A stretch of DNA of 9,315 nt from an uncultured Pseudomonadota bacterium (GCA_903832105.1 CAILAO010000061.1:1-9315), one strand, 5' to 3'; counted from the first letter of the stretch, positions 1-6,773 are shown. Notes: a model not told the origin generated them from the letters alone. A program made the numbers and translations.

Positions 1-42
1 AATAAAACCAGCGCCACCAGTAATTAATACCCGTTTTGACAT
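1..42 (-). CDS. NAD-dependent epimerase/dehydratase family protein, N-terminal 14 codons only
   Basis: Only the start of this gene is inside the window; it runs off the left edge. The visible peptide is MSKRVLITGGAGFI, which ends inside the GxxGxxG dinucleotide-binding loop of extended short-chain dehydrogenases such as UDP-glucose 4-epimerases and dTDP-glucose 4,6-dehydratases. Members bind NAD(P) through this N-terminal Rossmann fold and modify nucleotide sugars for surface polysaccharides. The ATG at 42 is preceded by AGGAG at 52-56 with a 9-base spacer, which fixes the start. A promoter-like element lies at 92-119. The exact substrate cannot be told from 14 residues. Confidence 0.8.
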   Translation of the reverse strand, partial: MSKRVLITGGAGFI

Positions 43-91
43 TTTAGTGAACTCCTAACAACCAAATGAGGCCGCTCTGTAAAGAAAAGTC

Positions 92-119
92 ATTATGTCA
101 TAAGGGATGAAGGGGTCAA
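92..119 (-). promoter_or_regulatory. Candidate sigma70 promoter of the epimerase-type gene
   Basis: On the minus strand, TTGACC (114-119) and CATAAT (92-97) are separated by 16 bases; each matches the sigma70 consensus at five of six positions. The predicted transcript start, near 85, leaves a leader of about 43 bases that carries the AGGAG ribosome site. This suggests the epimerase gene is not solely dependent on slyD upstream. A weak six-pair hairpin with one G.U pair (157-172, no U-run) lies between the two genes and might end slyD transcription. Confidence 0.55.
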
Positions 120-178
120 AGAGAAATAGAAGAAATCTGTACTCTAACGAGTTACGACACCCTGCGGGGCGTGCCTTG

Positions 179-265
179 TCATTTTAATTGCGATGGGTTC
201 AATACTTCAATGATTTCAATGCGAAAGGCATCAAAATGTTCCGCCAAGATGTGGTGCTTATGATG
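179..265 (-). other. In-frame open continuation after the slyD stop codon (His-rich, 28 codons)
   Basis: Directly after the slyD TAA, the same frame stays open for 28 codons to a TGA at 179-181. It begins HHKHH and ends in SQLK. The stop therefore sits between a His codon (CAT) and four more histidines in a tail whose role is metal binding. This could be the older C-terminus of SlyD cut short by a point mutation, a sequencing error, or coincidence. No ribosome site or separate start is seen, so it is not called as its own gene. Confidence 0.4.
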
Positions 266-787
266 TTAATGGCCGCAAGTTCCATGACATCCGCCGCAAT
301 CGCCACTATCGCAGCCGTCGTCAGGGCTATGTGGGTGTCCGTGATCCAATTCTTCCTGAGTTGCTGCGCGGATTTCCAGAACTTCAACATCAAAATGGAG
401 TGTGACGCCCGCCAAGGGATGGTTAGCGTCTACTTCAACCTTATCAGCCTTAAGGTCCGTAATTGTAAAGAGCATTTGATGTCCTTCGTCGCCTTGACCC
501 ACAAAACGCATGCCAACTGACAGTTTAGCGTCTTTCGGAAACTGAGAAACATCGAGGGTTGTATTTAAAGAGGGATCTACCTCTCCATATCCATCCTTTG
601 GTTCGACAACAACTTTTTTCTTGTCTCCGACCTTTAAACCTTCTAAGGCGACTTCGAGCCCAGGAACAATATTCTGATGCCCATGGAGATAGGAAAAAGG
701 TTGGCTATCATCACTACGATCTAGTTCTTCATTTTTGGAATTACTAAGTCGATAAGAAATTGTTACCACGTCATTTGATTTAACCAT
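266..787 (-). CDS. slyD: FKBP-type peptidyl-prolyl cis-trans isomerase SlyD
   Basis: A 173-residue protein with SlyD layout. The FKBP half begins VVTISYRL and carries the FSYLHGH and IVPGLEVALEGLKVGD segments (about residues 31-55). An insert-in-flap chaperone domain follows (about 72-120), then the ANHPLAG strand (121-127) closes the FKBP fold. The tail (149-173) holds five His and four Cys (C159, C164, C167, C171), typical of the SlyD metal-binding tail. The family catalyses prolyl isomerisation, acts as a cytosolic chaperone and in E. coli delivers nickel to hydrogenase maturation. The ATG at 787 is chosen over an upstream ATG at 856 because AAGGAA (795-800) lies 7 bases before it, the protein begins at the usual SlyD N-terminus, and the longer version would overlap the likely promoter. 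The frame stays open after the stop (see 179-265). Confidence 0.93.
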   Translation of the reverse strand: MVKSNDVVTISYRLSNSKNEELDRSDDSQPFSYLHGHQNIVPGLEVALEGLKVGDKKKVVVEPKDGYGEVDPSLNTTLDVSQFPKDAKLSVGMRFVGQGDEGHQMLFTITDLKADKVEVDANHPLAGVTLHFDVEVLEIRAATQEELDHGHPHSPDDGCDSGDCGGCHGTCGH

Positions 788-819
788 GATGAAGTTCCTT
801 CTAAAAGTGTGCGCCATAA

Positions 820-848
820 AACATACAGGTAAAAACATCTGTTGGCAA
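820..848 (-). promoter_or_regulatory. Candidate sigma70 promoter of slyD
   Basis: On the minus strand, TTGCCA (843-848) and TATGTT (820-825) are 17 bases apart. Both are imperfect matches to the sigma70 hexamers, but the spacing is ideal. Transcription would start near 812 and give a leader of about 25 bases before the slyD ATG at 787. Confidence 0.4.
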
Positions 849-914
849 ATTTTCATACTTTAAAAACGTAGTAAAAAACCACTTTTTCAGCAAAGCTCCA
901 AGACAGCACCGTAT

Positions 915-925
915 GGGGGGGGGGG
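915..925. repeat. Homopolymeric tract of 11 G
   Basis: Eleven consecutive G residues on the plus strand lie between the divergent slyD and amylase genes, about 55 bases upstream of the amylase -10 box. Tracts of this length are known to change length by slipped-strand mispairing and in some bacteria tune nearby promoters. Whether that happens here is not shown; the tract is also a common place for assembly length errors. Confidence 0.8.
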
Positions 926-979
926 CCACTAAAACGTCTGATCACAGGAGTGGACATGTTTTCAAGAGCACAAACAGCG

Positions 980-985
980 TATAAT
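980..985 (+). promoter_or_regulatory. Candidate -10 box for the amylase gene
   Basis: A perfect TATAAT lies 35 bases before the GTG start. The -35 region is poor: TGTTTT (957-962) has the right 17-base spacing but weak similarity, while the better-looking TGGACA (951-956) is 23 bases away, too far. A weak -35 suggests a promoter that could need an activator or be influenced by the G-tract upstream. Transcription would begin near 992. Confidence 0.45.
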
Positions 986-1020
986 GGCGGTAGGCGTTAA
1001 CCAGCTCGGGAGAAAAATTA

Positions 1021-3639
1021 GTGTCAAAGATTCTCAAATCGTTGATGATCGCCGCAATGATTGTTGCCAGTCTCTTTATCACCAAGAGCGGATTTTGCCG
1101 GACAATGCAGGATGAAGTCGTCTATTTTGTCATGACCGATCGATTTTTTAATGGCGATCCCGTTAATGATAGAGGGGGGCTTTTAGATTCAGTTGGCCCC
1201 TTGAAGCATGGATATAATCCGTCTGATAAAGGTTTTTTTCATGGCGGCGATTTGGTTGGACTTAAGAAAAAGCTTCCTTATCTTAAAAATCTCGGAGTCA
1301 CAGCAATATGGATCACTCCCGTTTTTAAAAATCAATCGGTTCAGTTTGGGCCGATCGGTGAGGCCTCTGCGGGTTATCATGGCTATTGGATCACGGATTT
1401 TCTGAACGTTGATCCGCATCTTGGTTCAAACGACGATATGAAAATGATAGTGGAAGCTGCGCATAAAATTGGCCTAAAGGTGATTTTGGACATTGTGATC
1501 AACCACACGGCTGATGTGATCAAGTTTAGAGAGTGCCATAGAGATGACGGATCCTATAAAAACGAGTCGGGCTGCCCTTATCGAAATAGCGTTGAGATTA
1601 AAGAAAACTCTTACACGCCATTTATCCCTCGAGAATTGGCTAATGCAAAAAATCCTTCATGGCTGAATGATCCGCAATACTATCATAACCAAGGAAACAG
1701 CATGTTTTCGGGTGAGAGCGTTGAACGCGGTGATTTTTTCGGACTTGACGATCTTTATACCGAACAAAAACGGGTTTTAGAAGGAATGATCGAGATCTCA
1801 AAGTTTTGGATCAAAGAATTTAAAATCGACGGTTATCGTGTCGATACCGTAAAACATGTGAATCTCGAATTTTGGAAAGCATGGATTTCGGCGGTAAAGG
1901 ATTATGCTAAAGCTCAAAGAATTAGCCCTTTTTACATCTTTGGCGAAGTCTTTGATATGGAACCTCCTCTCGTGGCGCGTTATGTGCGCGAAGGAGGCTT
2001 TCCTGCAACCCTTGACTTTCCACTTCAAGGAGCGATCAAGGAGGTTTTTGGGGGTCATGGACCGACGAGGCTTTTGGAAAAAATGTTTGAAAACGATGAT
2101 TACTACGTTGCAGAAGGCAGGGATTCCGCAGGGGCGCTCACATTCACGGGTAATCATGATATAGGACGTTTCGCTTTCTTTGTAACTAAAGAACTGCCTA
2201 AGATAACCGCAGAAGAAGTTCAAAGGCGGGTCAAATTGGCTTATGCTTTTCTTCTTTTCGCCCGAGGAACGCCAGTCATATACTATGGTGATGAGCAAGG
2301 TTTGAGCGGCGAGGGGGGCGATCAGGACGCGAGGCAGGACATGCCTCGATTTGATGAAAGCTATCCAATCTATAAAGCGATTAAAAAGTATGCCGCTATT
2401 CGTAAAGCCCATCCAGCTTTGAGTCGCGGGATTCAGTTGATAACATATAGCGAAGATAAGCCGGGTCTTCTGGTCTTTTCCCGCGTTGATCCCCGTCAAA
2501 AGCTGGAATATCTTGTTTTATTTAACACCGCATCAGAGCGGAGAAAATTCATAGCCAAAACTAAAAACGTTTATGAGTCGGTTTATCCAAAACCCGGAGT
2601 GCTGTTAAAACCGAGGGAAGGAGTATTAACTATAACCATTGATCCTATGGATTTCTCCATTTGTCGGGCCAAGAAGCCCGTATTGGCTCCAAAAATCGCC
2701 CCTCAAGCAGAAATTGAAAAACCAGCCGAGGGTGAGATTATCTCTGGACTGACAGAGATTACCGCAGGCGGTAAGTCTATTCCAGATTCGTTCAATGTTA
2801 TGCAGCGGATGGTCTTTTATGCGGATGTCGAAGGAAAGGGTTTGAGATTTCTTGGACGCGATTATACTCCTCCTTATCGGGTCTTTTGGAATACTGAGGA
2901 ATATCCCAATAAAACGAAGGTTATGATTCGTGCTGTGCTAGAAAGTGGTTTTGGCCAGGAGACAGTCGGCAGTCATAGGGCCGTTATCGATGCCAGGGTA
3001 CCGGCAGAGATATGGATTCGTCACGAGAATCAGCGAAGACATACGATGGTTCTAGCGATCACAAGAAGTGGTGAACAACTGGGACCGTTTACACTACAAG
3101 AGGGTGTAGCAAAGATTCCTTGGAGTATGGCCGAAACTGGAATGACTCTTTTTTTTGAAACCCCCGGAGATCGTGAAGGGTCATTTAAAATCGATCAACC
3201 AAATTATATAGAAAAAAGAAAACTTTTAAAGAGTTGCAAGGAAAACAAGGGAGGAGAACTAGACGCGGAGCTTGTTTTTAAGGAAGGTGAAGATCTTTTG
3301 CAACGTGATCTTACGCCATATAAACTAGAGCAGAAGGCTTATTTAAGAGGATCTTTTAATGGTTGGAAAGCCGGGGATCCATTGAGTGAATTGAGCCCAG
3401 GTGTATACATGGTTAAGAAAAAACTGACTCCGGGCGAGTACGAATTTAAATTTGCCGATGAAAATTGGAGGGAATTAAATTTTGGAAGCCCATTTGACGA
3501 ATCAGGTCTAACAAACGGACAATCGTCAAATCTTAAGATTAAAATTGTCAAAGATGGGATTTATCGATTTTATCTTTTCTTTGCAGCTCTTAATGGGAAG
3601 AAATATGCATTTCATCAGATCTTAATTGATGTAAGATAG
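1021..3639 (+). CDS. Exported multidomain GH13 alpha-amylase family glycosidase
   Basis: An 872-residue glycoside hydrolase family 13 enzyme expected to cleave alpha-1,4-glucans (starch, glycogen, maltodextrins) outside the cytoplasm. An N-terminal signal segment (1-26) has a Lys pair and a hydrophobic core; Cys26 lacks a good lipobox, so type I cleavage is as likely as a lipoprotein. The catalytic barrel (about 32-470) shows TDRFFNGD (39-46), HGGDL, DIVINH (157-162), GYRVDTVKH with nucleophile D275, FGEV with acid/base E309, and TGNHD with D380. All three catalytic acids are present. A C-domain follows (about 480-550), then an Ig-like segment (about 565-655), another beta-rich stretch, and a CBM48-like module with GSFNGW (777-782). 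The start is a GTG with CGGGAGA 7 bases upstream; the ATG codons further in would cut the signal peptide. The CBS gene follows after 18 bases. Exact specificity (amylase, maltogenic enzyme, cyclodextrinase) is not determined. Confidence 0.9.
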   Translation: MSKILKSLMIAAMIVASLFITKSGFCRTMQDEVVYFVMTDRFFNGDPVNDRGGLLDSVGPLKHGYNPSDKGFFHGGDLVGLKKKLPYLKNLGVTAIWITPVFKNQSVQFGPIGEASAGYHGYWITDFLNVDPHLGSNDDMKMIVEAAHKIGLKVILDIVINHTADVIKFRECHRDDGSYKNESGCPYRNSVEIKENSYTPFIPRELANAKNPSWLNDPQYYHNQGNSMFSGESVERGDFFGLDDLYTEQKRVLEGMIEISKFWIKEFKIDGYRVDTVKHVNLEFWKAWISAVKDYAKAQRISPFYIFGEVFDMEPPLVARYVREGGFPATLDFPLQGAIKEVFGGHGPTRLLEKMFENDDYYVAEGRDSAGALTFTGNHDIGRFAFFVTKELPKITAEEVQRRVKLAYAFLLFARGTPVIYYGDEQGLSGEGGDQDARQDMPRFDESYPIYKAIKKYAAIRKAHPALSRGIQLITYSEDKPGLLVFSRVDPRQKLEYLVLFNTASERRKFIAKTKNVYESVYPKPGVLLKPREGVLTITIDPMDFSICRAKKPVLAPKIAPQAEIEKPAEGEIISGLTEITAGGKSIPDSFNVMQRMVFYADVEGKGLRFLGRDYTPPYRVFWNTEEYPNKTKVMIRAVLESGFGQETVGSHRAVIDARVPAEIWIRHENQRRHTMVLAITRSGEQLGPFTLQEGVAKIPWSMAETGMTLFFETPGDREGSFKIDQPNYIEKRKLLKSCKENKGGELDAELVFKEGEDLLQRDLTPYKLEQKAYLRGSFNGWKAGDPLSELSPGVYMVKKKLTPGEYEFKFADENWRELNFGSPFDESGLTNGQSSNLKIKIVKDGIYRFYLFFAALNGKKYAFHQILIDVR

Positions 3640-3657
3640 AGCTAGGACGGGATTAAC

Positions 3658-4110
3658 ATGAAAACAAAGAAAGAATTTGCGGTTAAAAGTATGAAAAAAG
3701 ATGCCGTGAGCGACATCATGATTAAGGATCTCAAAACGGTGACCGATACAACGACACTGATTGAGGCTCATATGTCGATGGAAAGCAAGGGAGTGCACCA
3801 TCTTCTTGTTGTTGATGAGAAAGGGATCCTCGTGGGTGTTTTGAGTGATCGCGATGTTAAAAAGTTCAGCAGCCCGTTTGCAGGCTCAAAGCTAGAACAG
3901 AGACAAGATCGCGCAACCATGTCGATTCCAATTAGTAAGATCATGACAAAGAAAGTTTTTTCATGTGGTCCTAACGACTCGATTAAGACCTGCACGGAAG
4001 TCATGCTCGAGAAATCAATCCACTCGGTTCCTATAGTCCATGAAAAAGGGAAATTGGTAGGACTTGTCACGGCGACGGACCTTCTTAGATTTTTTATTAA
4101 AAGCATGTGA
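3658..4110 (+). CDS. Protein of two CBS domains
   Basis: A 150-residue soluble protein made of a tandem CBS pair (Bateman module) and little else. CBS1 spans about residues 17-70, from VSDIM to LSDRDV. CBS2 spans about 92-148, from ISKIMTKKV to VTATDLLRF. The DRD and TATD signatures at the ends of the two units are the usual nucleotide-contacting positions; such modules bind adenine nucleotides and report energy state to a partner. No effector domain is attached, so the partner is unknown. The ATG has AGGACGGGA upstream and starts 18 bases after the amylase stop, suggesting co-transcription. An internal ATG at codon 12 is a possible later start. Confidence 0.85.
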   Translation: MKTKKEFAVKSMKKDAVSDIMIKDLKTVTDTTTLIEAHMSMESKGVHHLLVVDEKGILVGVLSDRDVKKFSSPFAGSKLEQRQDRATMSIPISKIMTKKVFSCGPNDSIKTCTEVMLEKSIHSVPIVHEKGKLVGLVTATDLLRFFIKSM

Positions 4111-4165
4111 CGTTGATCTTCTGGCGGAGGTTTTGTAAGATCCAATTTGGATGGGGTTTAGGGTA

Positions 4166-5122
4166 CTAGTTTTGTAGGTCAGCCCAAAAATTCTTGAGAC
4201 TGTTTTGTTTTTTTGTCTTTGTATCGCCGTGCGCGGCGTATGTTTGAGAGAGGTCTTCCGGGCTACCTGAAAATTCGGTGGGACGGGGAGTTTTTTCGTA
4301 TGTAAACGAAAATTCGATGTTTTCATATTCGTAATCTATTTCCATGGAACCGGAAAATGTTTCTCCATCTGCTAATTCGAACAAGACAAAAGTTCCCGGA
4401 AAAGTATCAACGATCACGCGGCTACATTTTTTAAAAATATTGTCAGGACCGCACATGACTTTTGTGATTTTTTTCACAGGTTGCCCGGGGGTGATCGATG
4501 ATTTTGCGGCCAGATAGTACACTTTCCCGTCCGATGTTCGAGCGATGGTCACGCCTTTGGGATCGGTCGCTTGGATGGCGAAAAAGCGAATATCGTTACT
4601 GTCCAATTTACCGCCATAGGTAGACAAGTGTTTGAAAACCTCCTCAGAGGGGATGATATTTTTTACTTTGCTATCAAGCTGCGTTTTAGTCGGCATAAGC
4701 GTTTCAATCATTTTAGGTTGATACAATTTGAACGATTGAGCTTTAAATGTATTAACGACTCCCTGCTTAAGGGACTTCAATGCAGCCTCTTCAATTTCTT
4801 TTTCTTTTGCAAGGATTTCATCATTCCAAATCGAAGATTCTGATTCACAAATAATTTTTTCACTAATCCAAACGGACTTCGGAGCGGTGGATGTTTTCGA
4901 AAAGCACACATCAGCAGGTCCCGTAGGGGCGCTACTCGATGTCTGAAACGACTCGTCATTCTTTTCTTCTTTTTCCTGAGCTTTCGACTCCGCTTCCGAT
5001 GCCTTTGGAAGCGGTTTTCTATTTGCTTCGCCAACCATCTTGACGGGATTGTTCAGTGTTCTACACGCCTGAGGTAACGCGAATACAGCAAGCAAGAAAA
5101 AAAATGTAATGACTTTAACCAA
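4166..5122 (-). CDS. Exported protein, probable envelope protein, family not recognised
   Basis: A 318-residue protein that I cannot assign to a family. The chosen start is TTG at 5122: GGAGG lies 5 bases before it, and it gives a compact signal sequence MVKVITFFFLLAVFALPQAC. An ATG at 5212 in the same frame would add 30 mostly polar residues before the hydrophobic stretch and has no visible ribosome site. Cys20 could be a lipid-modified residue, but the preceding P-Q-A is a poor lipobox. After it comes a charged, low-complexity linker rich in Lys, Glu and Ser (about residues 25-70), then a mixed alpha/beta region. Four further Cys (in DVCF, IICE, VMCG, KKCS) could form disulfides in the periplasm. 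The C-terminal part has beta-like strands with many aromatic residues. It converges on the CBS gene with 55 bases between stops; no convincing terminator is seen there. The 160 bases upstream, up to the remnant gene, hold nothing else I can support. Confidence 0.65.
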   Translation of the reverse strand: MVKVITFFFLLAVFALPQACRTLNNPVKMVGEANRKPLPKASEAESKAQEKEEKNDESFQTSSSAPTGPADVCFSKTSTAPKSVWISEKIICESESSIWNDEILAKEKEIEEAALKSLKQGVVNTFKAQSFKLYQPKMIETLMPTKTQLDSKVKNIIPSEEVFKHLSTYGGKLDSNDIRFFAIQATDPKGVTIARTSDGKVYYLAAKSSITPGQPVKKITKVMCGPDNIFKKCSRVIVDTFPGTFVLFELADGETFSGSMEIDYEYENIEFSFTYEKTPRPTEFSGSPEDLSQTYAAHGDTKTKKQNSLKNFWADLQN

Positions 5123-5284
5123 TAGAGCCTCCGCAAAAATGGACTCGTGTGCTTTTATCGGTAGCCCTTTTAAATTCTTTAGGATTTTCGGATAAAACCG
5201 GCGTTGCTGCATAAATAAGGCAATGAATTCAGATAGATCATCATCTTCCTTCTTTGGCTTTTTGATCGCGCTCCCAATCTTGTG

Positions 5285-5508
5285 TCATTGGCATAATCTT
5301 GAGAGCATCGACACAATATCCACAATATGCCTTTTCCCTTGAGCGCTGATATTAATATCAGCAAGCTGCAGCATTCTGCAGACATTCAAAACCGCTCCAC
5401 ATTCCAAGGAAGATCCTCTCACGATCGAAAAATGTCTTCGATTATCTGATCTAGAATATCGCCCTGTGGCTTAGATTCGATCTCGATGGAATGCGAGGCA
5501 CCACTCCT
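5285..5508 (-). pseudogene. Remnant of a four-helix-bundle (23S rRNA intervening-sequence protein family) gene
   Basis: On the minus strand, a 61-codon frame from 5470 to the TGA at 5285 encodes GRYSRSDNRRHFSIVRGSS followed by LECGAVLNVC and ends DIVSMLSRLCQ. This matches the second half of four-helix-bundle proteins of the 23S rRNA intervening-sequence protein family, with the usual G-R-Y-x-x-x-D, R-G-S-x-L-E-C and I-V-S-M-L blocks. The preceding family segment (R-S-G-A-S-H-S-I) appears in another frame at 5485-5508, so a frameshift near 5470 breaks it. A TAA at 5509-5511 cuts that frame, and prfB ends just beyond. Full-length members are about 115-130 residues; the N-terminal half is missing. 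No start or ribosome site is evident. The family assignment is from memory of its motifs. Confidence 0.65.
5345..5362. repeat. 18-bp perfect palindrome with an adjacent 6-bp hairpin
   Basis: GCTGATATT is followed directly by its reverse complement AATATCAGC. Four bases further lies a second dyad, CTGCAG (5366-5371) and CTGCAG (5376-5381), separated by CATT. Both fall within the decayed four-helix-bundle gene. They could be a protein-binding site, or simply chance inside former coding sequence. Confidence 0.6.
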
Positions 5509-5520
5509 TTATCTCTTTCG

Positions 5521-6640
5521 CTAAGACTTCCTGATATTTTCCTTAGCCTTTAGGCTTAGAAAGGCATTAATAAACTGATCAAGGTCTCCGTCGAGAACGG
5601 AATCGGGGCTATGTGATTCAACGTCTGTTCGATGGTCTTTGACGAGCTTATAAGGATGAAGGACATAACTTCTTATCTGGTGACCCCAGGCGATATCGGT
5701 TTTTTCGGACTCCAGGGCTTGCTGAGCCTTACGTCTTTCTTCCAGCTTACGCTCGTAGAGGTGGGAGCGCAGAATCTTCATAGCTTGGTCGCGGTTTTGG
5801 TGCTGCGAACGCTGTGATTGGCATTGCACGACAATACCCGTCGGAATATGTGTGATCCGAATCGCGGAATCCGTCTTATTAACATGTTGTCCACCCGCGC
5901 CGCTGGCGCGATAAGTATCAACCCTTAGATCCGCATCGTTGATTTCTATGTCGATGGCATCGTCGATTAGAGGCGTGACCGCGACACTTGCAAAGCTCGT
6001 ATGACGTCGGGCATTGGCATCAAAAGGGCTGATACGCACTAAACGATGAACACCGGCCTCAGCCTTAAGCATGCCAAAGGCAAACTCTCCTTCGGCCTGA
6101 AACATTACGTTTTTAAGTCCCGCTTCTTCGCCGTCTAGAATATCGAATATTTCAGTCTTCCAACCTTTGCGTTCTGCGAACCTTACATACATGCGAAAGA
6201 GCATGCTTGCCCAATCGCACGATTCGGTGCCGCCAGCACCGGCATTGATTTTAATAACGGCGCCATTGATATCAACCTCACCGCCGAGCAAGCTCTCAAC
6301 TTCCAGCTGAGAAAGCTCTGTATCAAGTTTTGCGAGGATCACCTCCGCTTCCCTGTGACATTCCTCATCACCAGCGACAGCGAGTTCGAGCGCAACGTCC
6401 AAGTCTCCGCGATAGCCAGCCAACTTTTTTGCACGCGATAACGCGACTTCGATAAATTTCTTCTCTCTTAAAATGGGAGTATTTTGCTTTGTGTTTGACC
6501 AGAAGTTTGGGTCGGTACTGATGGTCGTTTCGAGCTGCTGAAGCTTTCTATTTTTTCCCTCAATGTCAAAGAAACCCCCATACTCGGGAAAACTTGGCAT
6601 TAACTTCTTTAATCTTTACTGACAGCGAATCTAAATCCAC
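5521..6640 (-). CDS. prfB: Peptide chain release factor 2 (RF2), made by programmed +1 frameshift
   Basis: RF2 ends translation at UGA and UAA codons by triggering peptide release in the ribosome. Codons 1-24 (from GTG at 6640) are read in one frame to an in-frame TGA at 6566-6568; a +1 shift there then gives a product of 372 residues, close to the 365 of E. coli. After the shift the protein contains the GGTESCDWASM region, the SPF stop-codon recognition tripeptide (in RISPFDANARRH), the GGQ release motif (in ASGAGGQHVNKTDSAIRITH), and the usual C-terminal helices. The GTG is supported by GAGGAT (6649-6654) 8-9 bases upstream. Starting at the ATG at 6600 would lose the normal N-terminus and skip the regulatory stop. 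Control is autogenous: scarce RF2 lets ribosomes pause at UGA and shift. The gene is divergent from flbD. Confidence 0.95.
6565..6579 (-). promoter_or_regulatory. prfB +1 programmed frameshift signal
   Basis: On the minus strand the zero frame reads TGG GGG TTT CTT TGA C. It contains the slippery CTT before an in-frame TGA followed by C, and a G-rich Shine-Dalgarno-like run placed exactly as in E. coli prfB (AGG GGG TAT CTT TGA C). Slippage of the CTT-bound tRNA by one base puts GAC next and joins the two frames. The stop is codon 25, versus 26 in E. coli. Confidence 0.93.
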
Positions 6641-6700
6641 GGCGCTTAATCCTCATTGATCCGGTTAACGGTTTTTACATTTGCTTTTAAAAGAGGCAGG

Positions 6701-6730
6701 TTGACACTAACGATACATCGCCCCTAACAT
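6701..6730 (+). promoter_or_regulatory. Candidate sigma70 promoter of the flbD-motA-motB cluster
   Basis: A perfect TTGACA (6701-6706) is followed after 18 bases by TAACAT (6725-6730), which matches the -10 consensus at four of six positions. The transcript would begin near 6737, about 37 bases before the flbD start. An overlapping flagellar sigma28-like arrangement (TAAA at 6688-6691, AACGATAC at 6709-6716) is weaker. Confidence 0.5.
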
Positions 6731-6773
6731 ATTAATAGTAGTATGGATAAAATCTAGTTTTGTCGAGGAAATT

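Noticed and set aside
188..520. 110-codon plus-strand frame over the 3' half of slyD
   Set aside because: It is antisense to a clear SlyD coding sequence and shows no domain or ribosome site.
266..856. Longer slyD start at ATG 856 (196 residues)
   Set aside because: The added 23 residues have no counterpart in SlyD, and ATG 787 has a proper ribosome site and the family N-terminus.
880..892. 13-base sequence CACTTTTTCAGCA that recurs in reverse at 8667-8679
   Set aside because: One 13-base match in about 9.3 kb on either strand is close to chance expectation, and neither site has flanking similarity that would mark an insertion-sequence end.
1078..1098. Lipobox at Cys26 of the amylase
   Set aside because: The residues before Cys26 (S-G-F) do not fit a lipobox well, since Phe at -1 is unusual; ordinary signal peptidase I cleavage is as likely.
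1798..2499. 233-codon frame on the minus strand inside the amylase gene
   Set aside because: It overlaps the catalytic domain with all GH13 motifs on the plus strand, has no recognisable domain and is a coding shadow.
4111..4165. Possible bidirectional terminator between the converging CBS and envelope-protein genes
   Set aside because: GATCTT and AAGATC can pair, but the 16-base loop and lack of a U-run make it a poor terminator.
5179..5385. 68-codon minus-strand frame across the relic gene and the region before the envelope protein
   Set aside because: It is a different frame from the four-helix-bundle match, has no ribosome site and no recognisable motif.
5521..6600. prfB starting at ATG 6600
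   Set aside because: This ATG is internal to the zero-frame leader; the frameshift site and upstream GTG with its ribosome site give the normal RF2 N-terminus.
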